This document shows positions 31,396-44,939 of a stretch of 64,000 nucleotides of DNA, in pieces. Position 1 is the first letter of the stretch; the number at the start of each line of letters is the position of its first letter. The DNA is from Limnephilus marmoratus (Eukaryota; Arthropoda; Insecta; Trichoptera; Limnephilidae): positions 25,745,770 to 25,809,769 of the forward strand of contig OU862923.1 of NCBI GenBank assembly GCA_917880885.1, in the 5' to 3' direction. Position numbers and translations under genes: made by a program. The notes beneath the pieces were generated by a model. The model saw only the letters and a list, made by a program, of their open reading frames with translations. It was not told where the DNA came from and ran no database searches.

Positions 31396-32800
31396 ATGAA
31401 TAATAATGATCCGCACATAATGTAAGCCTGATGTAAGCGTAACGAGTAAGATTAAGAAAGAGACGCTTAGATTGGTTGGGCATGTAAAGCAAATGAACGA
31501 GAAAAATAGTGTAAGGAGAATATATGATGACGCAAATGTGAATGCTAGAAGAAGTCGGGGACGCCCGAGGAAGACATGGCACGACCAAGTGAATCAGATA
31601 CTTGAGTCGAGCCATTTCAAGAGTCAGAATAATAAAAGAGCATGTATGAGACGAAGTATGCATGTGAACGAGGCAAGGAGTGTGTGCCAAGATCGAGTTG
31701 TTTGGCGGTCCGTCTCTATTTGTAAATTGTAAAATATGATAGCAACTAAGTATAATAATAATTTAATAATGAGCAAAATTAAGAAAGGGACCCTCAGATG
31801 GTTTGGGCACGTAGAGCGAATGAGCGAAGAAAGTAGTGTAAAAAGAATATATGATGCAAATGTGAATGGTAGAAGAAGTCGGGGACGCCCGAGGAAGACA
31901 TGGCACGATCAAGTGAATCAGATACTTGAGACGGGCCATGTCAAAAGTCAGAATAATAGAAGAGTATGTATGAGACGACCATCACGCCGTTTCCCCGCAG
32001 GGGTAGGCAGAGAGGACGGACCGCCAAACAACTCGGTCTTGGCACACACTCTTTGCCTCACTCACATTCATACATCGTCTCAAACATTCTCTTCTATTAT
32101 TCTGACTTTTGACATGACCCGACTCAAGTATCTGATTCACTTGATCGTGCCATGTCTTCCTCGGGCGTCCCCGACTTCTTCTAAGAGTATTATAATTGCT
32201 CTTGAAAAGAGAAACTTCTTCGCGGCCTATTTCATACAAAATTTAGTTCTGGATTTACGGTTAAGATACCAAATTATTTCATTACAGAACTTCCTCTTCT
32301 TCCTTTCCCTAAAAAAAACCCTCCACACAGCATCCCCAAAGATGACAAAGACACTGAGGGATTTTTTATCAGGTGTGGTGCTAATGCGAGAAAAAATACA
32401 ATTTAACCAATTAATATTATTTGGCGGTCCGTCTCTATTTGTAAATTGTAAAATATGATAGCAACTAAGTATAATAATAATAATTTAATAATGAGCAAAA
32501 TTAAGAAAGGGACCCTCAGATGGTTTGGGCACGTAGAGCGAATGAGCGAAGAAAGTAGTGTAAAAAGAATATATGATGCAAATGTGAATGGTAGAAGAAG
32601 TCGGGGACGCCCGAGGAAGACATGGCACGATCAAGTGAATCAGATACTTGAGTCGGGCCGTGTCAAAAGTCAGAATAATAGAAGAGAATGTATGATACGA
32701 TGTATGAATGTGAGTGAGGCAAAGAGTGTGTGCCAAGACCGAGTTGTTTGGCGGTCCGTCCTCTCTGCCTACCCCTGCGGGAAACGGCGTGATGGTTAGT
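31396..32800. pseudogene. Cluster of four LINE reverse transcriptase tails
   Basis: Four copies of one C-terminal tail lie here: 31440-31733 (+, diverged), 31736-31978 (+), 31980-32195 (-) and 32455-32800 (+). Each has IKKGTLRWFGHVERMSEESS or a variant, RRSRGRPRKTWHDQVNQIL, NVSEAKSVCQDRVVWRSVLS and YPCGKRRDG, the xRWFGHVxRM and GRPRKTW boxes that end several insect non-LTR reverse transcriptases. A piece of S1 3' end is wedged at 32285-32390. The stretch TTGGCGGTCCGTCTCTATTT precedes two copies, so the second and fourth are direct duplicates. Confidence 0.75.
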
Positions 32801-32849
32801 TAGTTAGTTTCTTTTAGATCGATTTTATCCATATAGATCGGAGGTGACA

Positions 32850-33482
32850 ACTTAAAGAAACGTACGAATCAATGAATAAAGTAAATTATGTAATATATTT
32901 CTAATAAGTTTATTCATAATTTTTCGAAAACACTAGTAAAACTAAGATAAAATAATTATGTAGCACATAAAAGAAACTACACCAATATGTATTTAAATAC
33001 CTAATTTTATTTATGATAATAATAAAATAAACCTTAACACAAAAAAAAAACAACCGTAAACACCAAATAAATAACAATATTAATTAGCAAATCATACTAC
33101 AATTTAAAAAAAACGCGCCAATAATCAAAAACGGCCGCTAGAAATGATAAATATTTGTGAATAATCAACAAGCAACATCCAAACTGTTCTGTCAACCTAC
33201 CTACATATGTGACTATATTGGTAACATTAAACTTGGCAACGTAGCTTGATGCGGTAAGTGTGTTCTTAAAATAGATCAAGGAATGCACGTTATTTTAAGA
33301 TATATTTTTTTAATAAATAAACATAATTTTTGATTACATATTATAGCTGACCATATTTTAAACAAAATTTAAAAGACAGCATGTTGGTACTTCATCTACG
33401 TAAGTATATATTACATGCGAAAGAATGAGCAACTTAAGTGGCTTCTTCTAAGATGAGCCACAAAATGTGGTATGACATAAAT
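32850..33482. repeat. Right long inverted repeat arm of unit A
   Basis: Diverged inverse of the left arm. The end reads GAGCCACAAAATGTGGTATG then ACATAA and (AT)n. Confidence 0.6.
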
Positions 33483-33572
33483 ATATATATATATATATCT
33501 ATATGTATATATGCATGTACGTGTATGTATATGTATGTTTATGTATATATATATTTTTCTTATTTTTTTCAA

Positions 33573-33605
<33 letters not shown>
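33483..33605. repeat. Centre of palindrome 1, AT-rich spacer
   Basis: About 120 bp of (AT)n and TATG-like repeats separate the perfectly mirrored ends of A and A'. The spacer itself is not symmetric. Confidence 0.9.
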
Positions 33606-33610
<5 letters not shown>

Positions 33611-34285
33611 GTCATACCACATTTTGTGGCTCATCTTAGAAGAAGCCACTTAAGTTGCTCATTCTTTCGCATGTAATATATACTTACGTAGATGAAGTAC
33701 CAACATGCTGTCTTTTAAATTTTGTTTAAAATATGGTCAGCTATAATATGTAATCAAAAATTATGTTTATTTATTAAAAAAATATATCTTAAAATAACGT
33801 GCATTCCTTGATCTATTTTAAGAACACACTTACCGCATCAAGCTACGTTGCCAAGTTTAATGTTACCAATATAGTCACATATGTAGGTAGGTTGACAGAA
33901 CAGTTTGGATGTTGCTTGTTGATTATTCACACATATTTATCATTTCTAGCGGCCGTTTTTGATTATTGGCGCGTTTTTTTTAAATTGTAGTATGATTTGC
34001 TAATTGATATTGTTATTTATTTGGTGTTTACGGTTGTTTTTTTTTGTGTTAAGGTTTATTTTATTATTATCATAAATAAAATTAGGTATTTAAATACATA
34101 TTGGTGTAGTTTCTTTTATGTGCTACATAATTATTTTATCTTAGTTTTACTAGTGTTTTCGAAAAATTATGAATAAACTTATTAGAAATATATTACATAA
34201 TTTACTTTATTCATTGATTCGTACGTTTCTTTAAGTTGTCACCTCCGATCTATATGGATAAAATCGATCTAAAAGAAACTAACTA

Positions 34286-35686
34286 ACTAACCATCACGCC
34301 GTTTCCCGCAGGGGTAGGCAGAGAGGACGGACCGCCAAACAACTCGGTCTTGGCACACACTCTTTGCCTCACTCACATTCATACATCGTATCATACATTC
34401 TCTTCTATTATTCTGACTTTTGACACGGCCCGACTCAAGTATCTGATTCACTTGATCGTGCCATGTCTTCCTCGGGCGTCCCCGACTTCTTCTACCATTC
34501 ACATTTGCATCATATATTCTTTTTACACTACTTTCTTCGCTCATTCGCTCTACGTGCCCAAACCATCTGAGGGTCCCTTTCTTAATTTTGCTCATTATTA
34601 AATTATTATTATTATACTTAGTTGCTATCATATTTTACAATTTACAAATAGAGACGGACCGCCAAATAATATTAATTGGTTAAATTGTATTTTTTCTCGC
34701 ATTAGCACCACACCTGATAAAAAATCCCTCAGTGTCTTTGTCATCTTTGGGGATGCTGTGTGGAGGGTTTTTTTTAGGGAAAGGAAGAAGAGGAAGTTCT
34801 GTAATGAAATAATTTGGTATCTTAACCGTAAATCCAGAACTAAATTTTGTATGAAATAGGCCGCGAAGAAGTTTCTCTTTTCAAGAGCAATTATAATACT
34901 CTTAGAAGAAGTCGGGGACGCCCGAGGAAGACATGGCACGATCAAGTGAATCAGATACTTGAGTCGGGTCATGTCAAAAGTCAGAATAATAGAAGAGAAT
35001 GTTTGAGACGATGTATGAATGTGAGTGAGGCAAAGAGTGTGTGCCAAGACCGAGTTGTTTGGCGGTCCGTCCTCTCTGCCTACCCCTGCGGGGAAACGGC
35101 GTGATGGTCGTCTCATACATACTCTTCTATTATTCTGACTTTTGACATGGCCCGTCTCAAGTATCTGATTCACTTGATCGTGCCATGTCTTCCTCGGGCG
35201 TCCCCGACTTCTTCTACCATTCACATTTGCATCATATATTCTTTTTACACTACTTTCTTCGCTCATTCGCTCTACGTGCCCAAACCATCTGAGGGTCCCT
35301 TTCTTAATTTTGCTCATTATTAAATTATTATTATACTTAGTTGCTATCATATTTTACAATTTACAAATAGAGACGGACCGCCAAACAACTCGATCTTGGC
35401 ACACACTCCTTGCCTCGTTCACATGCATACTTCGTCTCATACATGCTCTTTTATTATTCTGACTCTTGAAATGGCTCGACTCAAGTATCTGATTCACTTG
35501 GTCGTGCCATGTCTTCCTCGGGCGTCCCCGACTTCTTCTAGCATTCACATTTGCGTCATCATATATTCTCCTTACACTATTTTTCTCGTTCATTTGCTTT
35601 ACATGCCCAACCAATCTAAGCGTCTCTTTCTTAATCTTACTCGTTACGCTTACATCAGGCTTACATTATGTGCGGATCATTATTAT
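34286..35686. pseudogene. LINE tail cluster, A' copy
   Basis: Mirror of 31396-32800 with the same four tails in opposite orientation (34287-34631 -, 34628-35350 - including an inverted piece at 34847-35104 +, 35354-35614 -). Confidence 0.75.
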
Positions 35687-37056
35687 TCATTTCGGTCTAC
35701 TTTCATCATTTCTCTACCAGTTCCGAGCCTCACAGCGAAGCATTAGGGTAGGTACCAGCACTCCATTATGGACGGCTAGCTTCGCTTCTTTCGATAGTTT
35801 TTTAGACCGGGGTAATATAATTACACTAAGAACAGTTTTACTCTGTATCTCAGTTGTCTTTTACACCATATACTCAATAATTTTGGTAATCATAGAAAAA
35901 CTATTTGCTTATCGATCTGTTTTTAAAACTGTATATTGCATTGCTAGTTTTTTTTAATATAAAATAATTTCTATCAAATTCCGGCAAAGTATCTGTAGCC
36001 CTCCCCCTCTCCGCCACGCATCGCATAGCGTTACCCCGTGCCTACAAACTGAAGATTCCACGGACTGGTAGCGGATCGGTAATAGTTGCATTTTAATAAA
36101 AAGGGAAGTGTCATAATAATTGAATCACGCTAGCTTCCTTAATATCGCTTTTACTTTTTTACTTTACTTAAGTTGAAAATGGGCGTTGGCGTAACTTGAC
36201 AATTCAAGCAATAATAAGCAATTTCTAAGTTATTAATGGAAAGGACTACATCCCGTTCGCTTACACTTTGCATTTCATATGATCTTTTTACAATGCTTAA
36301 ATATTTGCGTGCCGGTACTAGATGATTCCGTCTGGGACATTTCCGGTAAAATATTGAATTTACCATTTTTAGAAACATCACTCCAATTATACCCGTCTCT
36401 GTTTGTCGTGTGAAATAAAAATATATCAGAAAGAGACAATCATTATTGTTTAATTGGTTGAAGGAATTTGTAAAAATGAACTCCAACATTGTACAGGTGG
36501 TTTAAGTCTACATTGTATAAATAGTCTTAAATTGGGTTTTCGGTTTTAATTGCTAACTTGTTTAGATTAGGTGGTAATATTCATCTGGGAGGCGGATATG
36601 TGTACCGCCGCCCCGAGAACCATTATTGGATAACCAACACCTTTGCCATAGAGGCAGGGCTGGGCAAAATACATGCATTACTGTAATTAAAATACAAATT
36701 ACAAAATACTTTTTCGCATGTATTTAAAATACGAAATACAAAATACTTTCAAGTCGTGTATTTGAAATACAAAATACAGTATTTTAACCATTTTTAAATT
36801 TCAAATACAAAATACAAAATACAAATTACAAAATACATTTGGTTTAGGTAGAACCTTTGGTTGCAATAAATTGTCGTAAGTGCCCATATCTAAGAGTGCG
36901 TTTCCATTGAAGCAAAGCAGAGCATAGTGAAACAGAGACGTGCTAAAATTGACTAATCATATTGCTCAGGACACACATCTCGTCTCCGCTCCACTTGTAA
37001 AGATTTGTGGTATAGGACTTAGGTGTTAGATTATAATAATTATTATTATAATAACA

Positions 37057-37598
37057 CTAGCTGGTTCCCGGTATGCGTTGCACTGCAATATTCAAAGAAA
37101 TAAATTGTTTCTCCCTGCATGTCCTTTCCCGTGCGTCCCCGTTCCCCTACCGCTTCCCTTTACCCTCTTGCATTCCCCGTACGCCTTCCCTGCCTACCCT
37201 CTCCCCTCTTCCGCTCCCCCATCCCGCCAACCCCTCCCGCGTTCCATATATTTAGTCCCAGAACATTTTTCTATATTATAAAAACAATCAATAAAATCTG
37301 GTACCTAACATAGGTACCTATTTAAAATATCTATAATTTTAAAAATCCAATGAAAAAAACAGCTGCCTGCTAAATTTATTTTCATCTAACGCGCGAACTG
37401 TCAAACGTGCGTAGTTAAAATAGTCGTTAAGTTTTCTGAAATTATCCCATTTTCTGCGTAATTTTCTTAATTTTTCTTTCCGTAAGAACCTTCTAAAAGT
37501 ATAAGAAAACTTTAAAAAAATGAATGAAATAGGTAAAGTCATTTTGAAGTTATGGCGTGACCAAGGGAAACAAGGATTCATTTTTATATATAAATGGA
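37057..37598 (-). mobile_element. Helitron-like element, A' copy
   Basis: Mirror of 29750-30307 with a 17-bp internal deletion. Confidence 0.6.
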
Positions 37599-37727
37599 TG
37601 ACATTTGTGTAGCGAAGTTTTGTGTTATTTCACTTCAAGTGCGCTCTACAGTAGTTAACTTAAAAACATTCTAGTATTCAGTCCAATATTTTATTTCTAG
37701 TATTCAGTCCATTATTTAATTATTCCA

Positions 37728-38308
37728 ATAGTGCTCGATCAAAAACTGGGCGTACTGTACAAGGCCCGCAGATACTTTAATAGTACACAACTGCTAACCC
37801 TGTATAAATCACAAGTGCGCCCCACGGTTGAATTTGGCAGCCACCTCTGGTCTGGAGCTCCAAAATACCTGAAAAATACCCTCGACTCTATGCAGAAACG
37901 GGCGGTCCGTTTAATAGATTCTCCCATCTTAAAAGACGGATTGCAATCTTTAGAGCACAGGCGTCGAGTTGGAATGCTATCCTGGTTCTACCGGTATTAC
38001 AATGGAAGATGCTCCGAGGAACTAGCATCATTGATCCTTTCGGCACCGGTGCATAGTCGGGAAACACATTGTACACGGTTGACATTTGTCACATGAGAAC
38101 GGGTCATTTCTTCGACTCGTTCTTGTGTTCAACAGCTCGGCTGTGGAATGATTGCCGGCCTCTGTGTTTCCTCCTTCCTACAACATGGGTCTCTTCAAGA
38201 CCAATGTTCATTCCTTTCTCTCCTCAAAAAGACCCTCCACACAGCATCCCAGATGACATAGGCCCTGAGGGAAATTATTTTCCTCAGGGCCTCCTGTGTG
38301 GAGTTAAT
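37728..38308 (+). pseudogene. L-J LINE C-terminus, A' copy
   Basis: Same 121-codon frame (37731-38096) and downstream frameshifted C-terminus as 29040-29620, now on the plus strand, ending in the double-stem 3' UTR. Confidence 0.8.
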
Positions 38309-38470
38309 GAAAAAAAAATCTAATACTATGATACAAGAGTGTACCATACAAAGCAATGACAAGTATGATACAAAATGTACAATAACAGTGCTATTATAGC
38401 ACAGGACAATAATAATAACTAGCATTAAGTAAAAAAAAATATAGTACAGTACATTATAAAGCAATTATAA

Positions 38471-38637
38471 GGGGGCATACATTAATTAGGTGAGCAGTTT
38501 TTCTTCCAAACTAGACTCCCCCCGCCCCTTGGTGAGATAATTTGGACCACTTCGTTTATTCTTTTCAAGTACCGTGAGATTTTGCTGGACCCCCCCCCCC
38601 CTCCTTTTTTGAGCTCACATAATTAATGTATGCCCCC
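38471..38637. mobile_element. Harbinger-type MITE, A' copy
   Basis: Mirror of 28723-28877; slightly longer because of a C-run expansion. Confidence 0.75.
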
Positions 38638-39071
38638 TAAGAGAACTACAAATAATCATTAATAAAGAGTCCTATAGCAAAGGACAATAGTAGGTACAGG
38701 ATTCTAGCGTTTTTAGTCTATGTATTATCTATGTGTGGTTATTTTTAATTATCATTATTAAAATCACTAAATGTATTTGAAAATGTATTTTGAAGCCTTA
38801 AGTATTTGAAATACAAATTACAAAATACCTCAGCAGCAGGTAATTGAAATACCAATTACCAAATACATTGTATTTGTATATTATTGTATTTCAAATACGT
38901 ATTTCAATTACAAGTTTTTCAAATACTGCCCAGCGGTAAGCTATGTTTGGTGACTTAGCAGGGGTGTCCGGGTTCATGGGATGAGGTTTGTCCGGGTCTT
39001 GTTGGCGGATGCGTCTACCCACCAGCTGCATGGCAGGACGGATCGGGATAGACTGTTTTTTTTACATTAGG

Positions 39072-40137
39072 TCAACACAGGAGGCCCTGAGGAAAATAAT
39101 TTCCCACAGGGCCTATGTCATCTTTGGGGATGCTGTGTGAAGGGTCTTTTTAGGAAAGGAAGGAGAGCAAGTTCTGAAAAGGAAAAGGGATGAAGGGTAG
39201 GTAGGAATCTGGGAGTCAGTGTGTCCAGGAATCTATCCCTCCCACTGCGGTGAAAGGCTATGTTCCGAGAGAGTACGGCTGGAGAAATCAAAGGGACTCC
39301 CTCAACACTCTCTCCCAATCCATCCTGCCATGCAGCTGGTGGGCAGAGATGCATCCGCCGCCAAGACCCGGATAATCCTCACCCCATGAACCCGGGCACC
39401 CCTGCTAAGTCACCAAACGTAGCGAACGACTTGGGGTGACCTATCGCAGAGGTGATTTTAGATTTTCACGGCCATAAGTATTTTTGTTATTAGTTTTTGG
39501 GGTATTATGCCGTGTATACCTCCTTCTTTAGCCAAAGTTTCGGACAGCGTTGCAGTGTCCATCATCAGGGCAGATGTGTAATCTCTTTCAACCCATCGCC
39601 TTGCAATGCAGTGGGAGAGATGGATTCATATATCTCTCACCCGCGACCTCCGGATTCGTAGTCGAAGTTCGCAATCTCATTTTTTTTACAGTAGCTCCAC
39701 GTAGGAGGCCCTGAGAAAAATAATTTCCCTCAGGGCCTATGTCATCTAAGGGGATGCTGTGTGGAGGGTCTTTTTAAGGAAGGGAAGGATAGGAAGTTCT
39801 GGGAAGGAAAAAGGTATGTGGGGTGGATAGGAATCTGGGGTCAATGTGTCTAGGAGTGACGAACCTAAAATTCCATCCCTCCAAATGCGGTGCAAGGCGA
39901 TGGGTCGAGAGAGTCCGGCTGGAAAGGACAAAAGGCCTCCCTCAACCAAACTCTCTTATCCGGCCCGCCACGCAGCAGGGCAGACCTATCCGCCGCCACG
40001 TCCTGGACAAACCTGATACCATGAACCCGGGCACCCCTGCTTAGTCACCAAACGTAGCAAACTGCTTGCAGAGGTGTTGGTTATACAGTAATGGTTCCCG
40101 GGGCGGCGGTACCCATACCCGCTTCCCAAATTGGAAT
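39072..40137 (-). repeat. Two S1 repeats and a Penelope end, A' copy
   Basis: Mirror of 27190-28255: S1 (39072-39462), hammerhead-bearing Penelope end (39467-39687; motif 39537-39570 on the minus strand), S1 (39693-40137). Confidence 0.75.
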
Positions 40138-40201
40138 ACCTCGTTTACAATTAGTCCTTATTCAAGTCATCTTAGGTATGATTAGTCTATTGTATATTTA
40201 T

Positions 40202-41171
40202 CGGCGTAGTCCAGCGGTAAGGCTCTTGACTCGCACTCCGAAGGTCGCGGGATTATAATTTGTGTTATTTGACAATTTATTTAGTAAAAATAATACATAT
40301 ATTTTATATTTGCAGCACTTTCCAGAGTGGAAGATACTCTCAGTATCGCCCTGGTGTAAGACCACCATTCAGAATTGAAATGTTGCGTGATATGGCTTTA
40401 GCCGTGTTTGGTGACCAGATCTGAATAGTCAGGAACTTCCCAACCTTCCTCTTCCCTATCTCCTTCCCCTATCCACTACGTTGTGCGATATTCATGTAAA
40501 AACAAAATAATCAAGATTTTTGAACCCTACCCTAAATCCAAAATCAAATCTAAAATCAAATTCAAAATCAAATTCAAAATCATGAGAACTGGTCGCTTCT
40601 TCGATTCGTTTTTGTGCTCAACAGCTCGGCTATGGAACGATTTGCCGGCCTCTGGGTTTTCCCCTTTCTACAACATGGGTCTCTTCAAGACCAATGTTGA
40701 CTCCCTCTTCTCCTCAAAAAGACCCTCCACACAGCATATTAGATGACATAGGCCTTGAGGGAAATCGTTTTCTTAAGGGCCTCCTGTGTGGAGTTTTTTT
40801 TACAGTGAATACCGCACAAGAATCTCAACTGCTCCCGTCTGGAGCCAGTGACACCATGGAATCCCCAATTGGGGTATGTTGTGAGGCTGAAGGTAGTGGG
40901 GAGGGGAAGGAGGTGGGGAAGAGGAAGGTTGGGAAGTACCTGGCGATTCAGATCTGGACACCAAACACGGCCAAAGCCATTTTCAAGCAACGTTTCAATT
41001 TTGAATGGTGGTCTTACTTACACCAGGGCGATATTGATAGTATCTTCCACTCTGGAACGTGCCGCAAATATACTATTTATTATTTTAAATGAATTAATTG
41101 TGAAATAACACAAATTAATCAAATAAAATTTGAGACCTGCGGTTTGCGAGTCAAGGGTCTCACTCCTGGAC
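40202..41171. repeat. S2 SINE, L-J tail, S2 SINE, A' copy
   Basis: Mirror of 26156-27125: S2 (40202-40501 +), L-J C-terminus (40582-40797 +), S2 (40801-41171 -). Confidence 0.75.
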
Positions 41172-42311
41172 TATGTAGGCCGTATATTGTAATTTATTTT
41201 TAAATTATTGTTTATTTTTGTTCATAACTTTTTTTTATAAAATACACCAAAACAACAATAAAACATATTTTAATTACTTCAATACAACTAGAGACAATGC
41301 TTTTGAAAAATTGTCACGCGTAAAGTAATTACCTAGGTACAGAACATTTTTTAAAATGAAAAACTTGTTAGATTTCTTAAATATGATAATATAATCCATT
41401 ATAAAAATTACGTTCTACTAAAAAAACATTTAAAAAAAATAATATAACTGTATGAAAAAACATATTACATGAGTACCTAATATATTTCTGAAATTTTTAG
41501 AAAACCCTGTATAGATATCATTACATTACAACTGACTATGCTTTCAGAACGCAAAAGACAAATACAGAATGACGTAGCAAATATTTTATTTATTAAAGAA
41601 AAAACTACATAAATGTGTATTAAAATACGTAATAATATCAACCTTGTAATAAACACAAAAACAATTAACACAAAATTAATAACGATATTATAAAAGCAAT
41701 TCGTAAATCAATCTTCAATTTTAAAAAAGCGCGCGAATAGCCGCTAAATATTACTCGTATAATATAATGTCTGTTCTTCTAAAACAACTAACAGTCCACA
41801 GCGAGCGCTTGACAGTAGCTACCTATGTAGATAGAATACAACATAACATACCGGCAAACATATAACATATCGCAAAAGATTCAATCTGACATAGCAATGT
41901 CATGCGATAATAGATTTTGAGGAATTTAACCATTGAGTTCAATATCGCAAAGCATTGATAAACGACTTGGAGTTTGAATGATATTGTATGACGAGAACAT
42001 CCGGCAACGTCGCATGCCGTGATGTTATAGATGCGATAAAAAGTGTACCCAATTGATGTTCTAAGTATGGATGAATATTTACTGATAAAAAACGCATTCC
42101 GGAGCATTAACGGTCCACGTAAAAATGTCATTTATTCACTCAAAAATTTTTTTTACACCGTTCGACTCGTCTCATCGAGTTTGATATGATGGACTTAAAA
42201 AAAAAAAAACGATGAGCCACTAAGTGCCCAAATGAGCCAGTAAGTCGAAATGATCAAGAAGTTCCGGTAATTAAAGGACGCTTTGAGCCACTAAATGCCG
42301 TAACATAAACC

Positions 42312-42336
42312 TATATATATATATATATATATATAT
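42312..42336. repeat. Centre of palindrome 2, (AT)n
   Basis: Only ~25 bp of AT dinucleotides separate AAGTTTATGTTACGGC from its exact inverse, giving an almost spacer-free palindrome. Confidence 0.9.
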
Positions 42337-43477
42337 AAGTTTATGTTACGGCATTTAGTGGCTCAAAGCGTCCTTTAATTACCGGAACTTCTTGATCATT
42401 TCGACTTACTGGCTCATTTGGGCACTTAGTGGCTCATCGTTTTTTTTTTTTTAAGTCCATCATATCAAACTCGATGAGACGAGTCGAACGGTGTAAAAAA
42501 AATTTTTGAGTGAATAAATGACATTTTTACGTGGACCGTTAATGCTCCGGAATGCGTTTTTTATCAGTAAATATTCATCAATACTTAGAACATCAACTGG
42601 GTACACTTTTTATCGCATCTATAACATCACGGCATGCGACGTTGCCGGATGTTCTCGTCATACAATATCATTCAAACTCCAAGTCGTTTATCAATGCTTT
42701 GCGATATTGAACTCAATGGTTAAATTCCTCAAAATCTATTATCGCATGACATTGCTATGTCAGATTGAATCTTTTGCGATATGTTATATGTTTGCCGGTA
42801 TGTTATGTTGTATTCTATCTACATAGGTAGCTACTGTCAAGCGCTCGCTGTGGACTGTTAGTTGTTTTAGAAGAACAGACATTATATTATACGAGTAATA
42901 TTTAGCGGCTATTCGCGCGCTTTTTTAAAATTGAAGATTGATTTACGAATTGCTTTTATAATATCGTTATTAATTTTGTGTTAATTGTTTTTGTGTTTAT
43001 TACAAGGTTGATATTATTACGTATTTTAATACACATTTATGTAGTTTTTTCTTTAATAAATAAAATATTTGCTACGTCATTCTGTATTTGTCTTTTGCGT
43101 TCTGAAAGCATAGTCAGTTGTAATGTAATGATATCTATACAGGGTTTTCTAAAAATTTCAGAAATATATTAGGTACTCATGTAATATGTTTTTTCATACA
43201 GTTATATTATTTTTTTAAAATGTTTTTTTAGTAGAACGTAATTTTTATAATGGATTATATTATCATATTTAAGAAATCTAACAAGTTTTTCATTTTAAAA
43301 AATGTTCTGTACCTAGGTAATTACTTTACGCGTGACAATTTTTCAAAAGCATTGTCTCTAGTTGTATTGAAGTAATTAAAATATGTTTTATTGTTGTTTT
43401 GGTGTATTTTATAAAAAAAAGTTATGAACAAAAATAAACAATAATTTAAAAATAAATTACAATATACGGCCTACATA

Positions 43478-44803
43478 GTCCAGGAGTGAGACCCTTGACT
43501 CGCAAACCGCAGGTCTCAAATTTTATTTGATTAATTTGTGTTATTTCACAATTAATTCATTTAAAATAATAAATAGTATATTTGCGACACGTTCCAGAGT
43601 GGAAGATACTATCAATATCGCCCTGGTGTAAGTAAGACCACCATTCAAAATTGAAACGTTGCTTGAAAATGGCTTTGGCCGTGTTTGGTGTCCAGATCTG
43701 AATCGCCAGGTACTTCCCAACCTTCCTCTTCCCCACCTCCTTCCCCTCCCCACTACCTTCAGCCTCACAACATACCCCAATTGGGGATTCCATGGTGTCA
43801 CTGGCTCCAGACGGGAGCAGTTGAGATTCTTGTGCGGTATTCACTGTAAAAAAAACTCCACACAGGAGGCCCTTAAGAAAACGATTTCCCTCAAGGCCTA
43901 TGTCATCTAATATGCTGTGTGGAGGGTCTTTTTGAGGAGAAGAGGGAGTCAACATTGGTCTTGAAGAGACCCATGTTGTAGAAAGGGGAAAACCCAGAGG
44001 CCGGCAAATCGTTCCATAGCCGAGCTGTTGAGCACAAAAACGAATCGAAGAAGCGACCAGTTCTCATGATTTTGAATTTGATTTTGAATTTGATTTTAGA
44101 TTTGATTTTGGATTTAGGGTAGGGTTCAAAAATCTTGATTATTTTGTTTTTACATGAATATCGCACAACGTAGTGGATAGGGGAAGGAGATAGGGAAGAG
44201 GAAGGTTGGGAAGTTCCTGACTATTCAGATCTGGTCACCAAACACGGCTAAAGCCATATCACGCAACATTTCAATTCTGAATGGTGGTCTTACACCAGGG
44301 CGATACTGAGAGTATCTTCCACTCTGGAAAGTGCTGCAAATATAAAATATATGTATTATTTTTACTAAATAAATTGTCAAATAACACAAATTATAATCCC
44401 GCGACCTTCGGAGTGCGAGTCAAGAGCCTTACCGCTGGACTACGCCGATAAATATACAATAGACTAATCATACCTAAGATGACTTGAATAAGGACTAATT
44501 GTAAACGAGGTATTCCAATTTGGGAAGCGGGTATGGGTACCGCCGCCCCGGGAACCATTACTGTATAACCAACACCTCTGCAAGCAGTTTGCTACGTTTG
44601 GTGACTAAGCAGGGGTGCCCGGGTTCATGGTATCAGGTTTGTCCAGGACGTGGCGGCGGATAGGTCTGCCCTGCTGCGTGGCGGGCCGGATAAGAGAGTT
44701 TGGTTGAGGGAGGCCTTTTGTCCTTTCCAGCCGGACTCTCTCGACCCATCGCCTTGCACCGCATTTGGAGGGATGGAATTTTAGGTTCGTCACTCCTAGA
44801 CAA
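43478..44803. repeat. S2, L-J tail, S2 and truncated S1, A'' copy
   Basis: S2 (43478-43848 +), L-J C-terminus (43852-44067 -), S2 (44148-44447 -), and S1 (44512-44803 +) cut by the 2.1-kb deletion at GTCACTCCTAGACA. Confidence 0.75.
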
Positions 44804-44939
44804 AATGGACTGGAATAATTAAATAATGGACTGAATACTAGAAATAAAATATTGGACTGAATACTAGAATGTTTTTAAGTTAACTACTGTAGAGCGCACT
44901 TGAAGTGAAATAACACAAAACTTCGCTACACAAATGTCA

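Larger units (their letters stand above)
25016..33482 (+). repeat. Unit A of the inverted triplication
   Basis: An ~8.47-kb block that returns almost unchanged in inverse (33606-42311) and again forward with one large deletion (42337-48953). Its edges lie in AT microsatellites. Relative to the other two copies, A alone lacks ~277 bp at about 30313 and has CTATAAATAAA instead of CTTTAATAAATAAA near 25733. Coordinates near the right end satisfy A + A' = 67086, and near the left end A'' = A + 17322. Confidence 0.95.
36655..38943. mobile_element. hAT-like element, A' copy
   Basis: Starts CAGGGCTGGGCAAAATAC. The other end is clipped (CTGCCCAG joined to CGGTAAGC), removing the terminal bases and flanking S1 sequence. 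Of the three copies, this keeps most interior sequence, including an extra GTGCGTTTCCATTGAAGC block. Confidence 0.65.
33606..42311 (-). repeat. Unit A' of the inverted triplication
   Basis: Inverse copy of A, ~8.71 kb. It keeps the 277 bp lost from A (36780-37056) but has private losses: ~25 bp at the hAT-like end near 38944 and 17 bp near 37353. Substitutions also occur, for example AATTGATG near 42053 where both others read the complement of CAACTGG. It contains mirror images of every element described in A. Confidence 0.95.
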
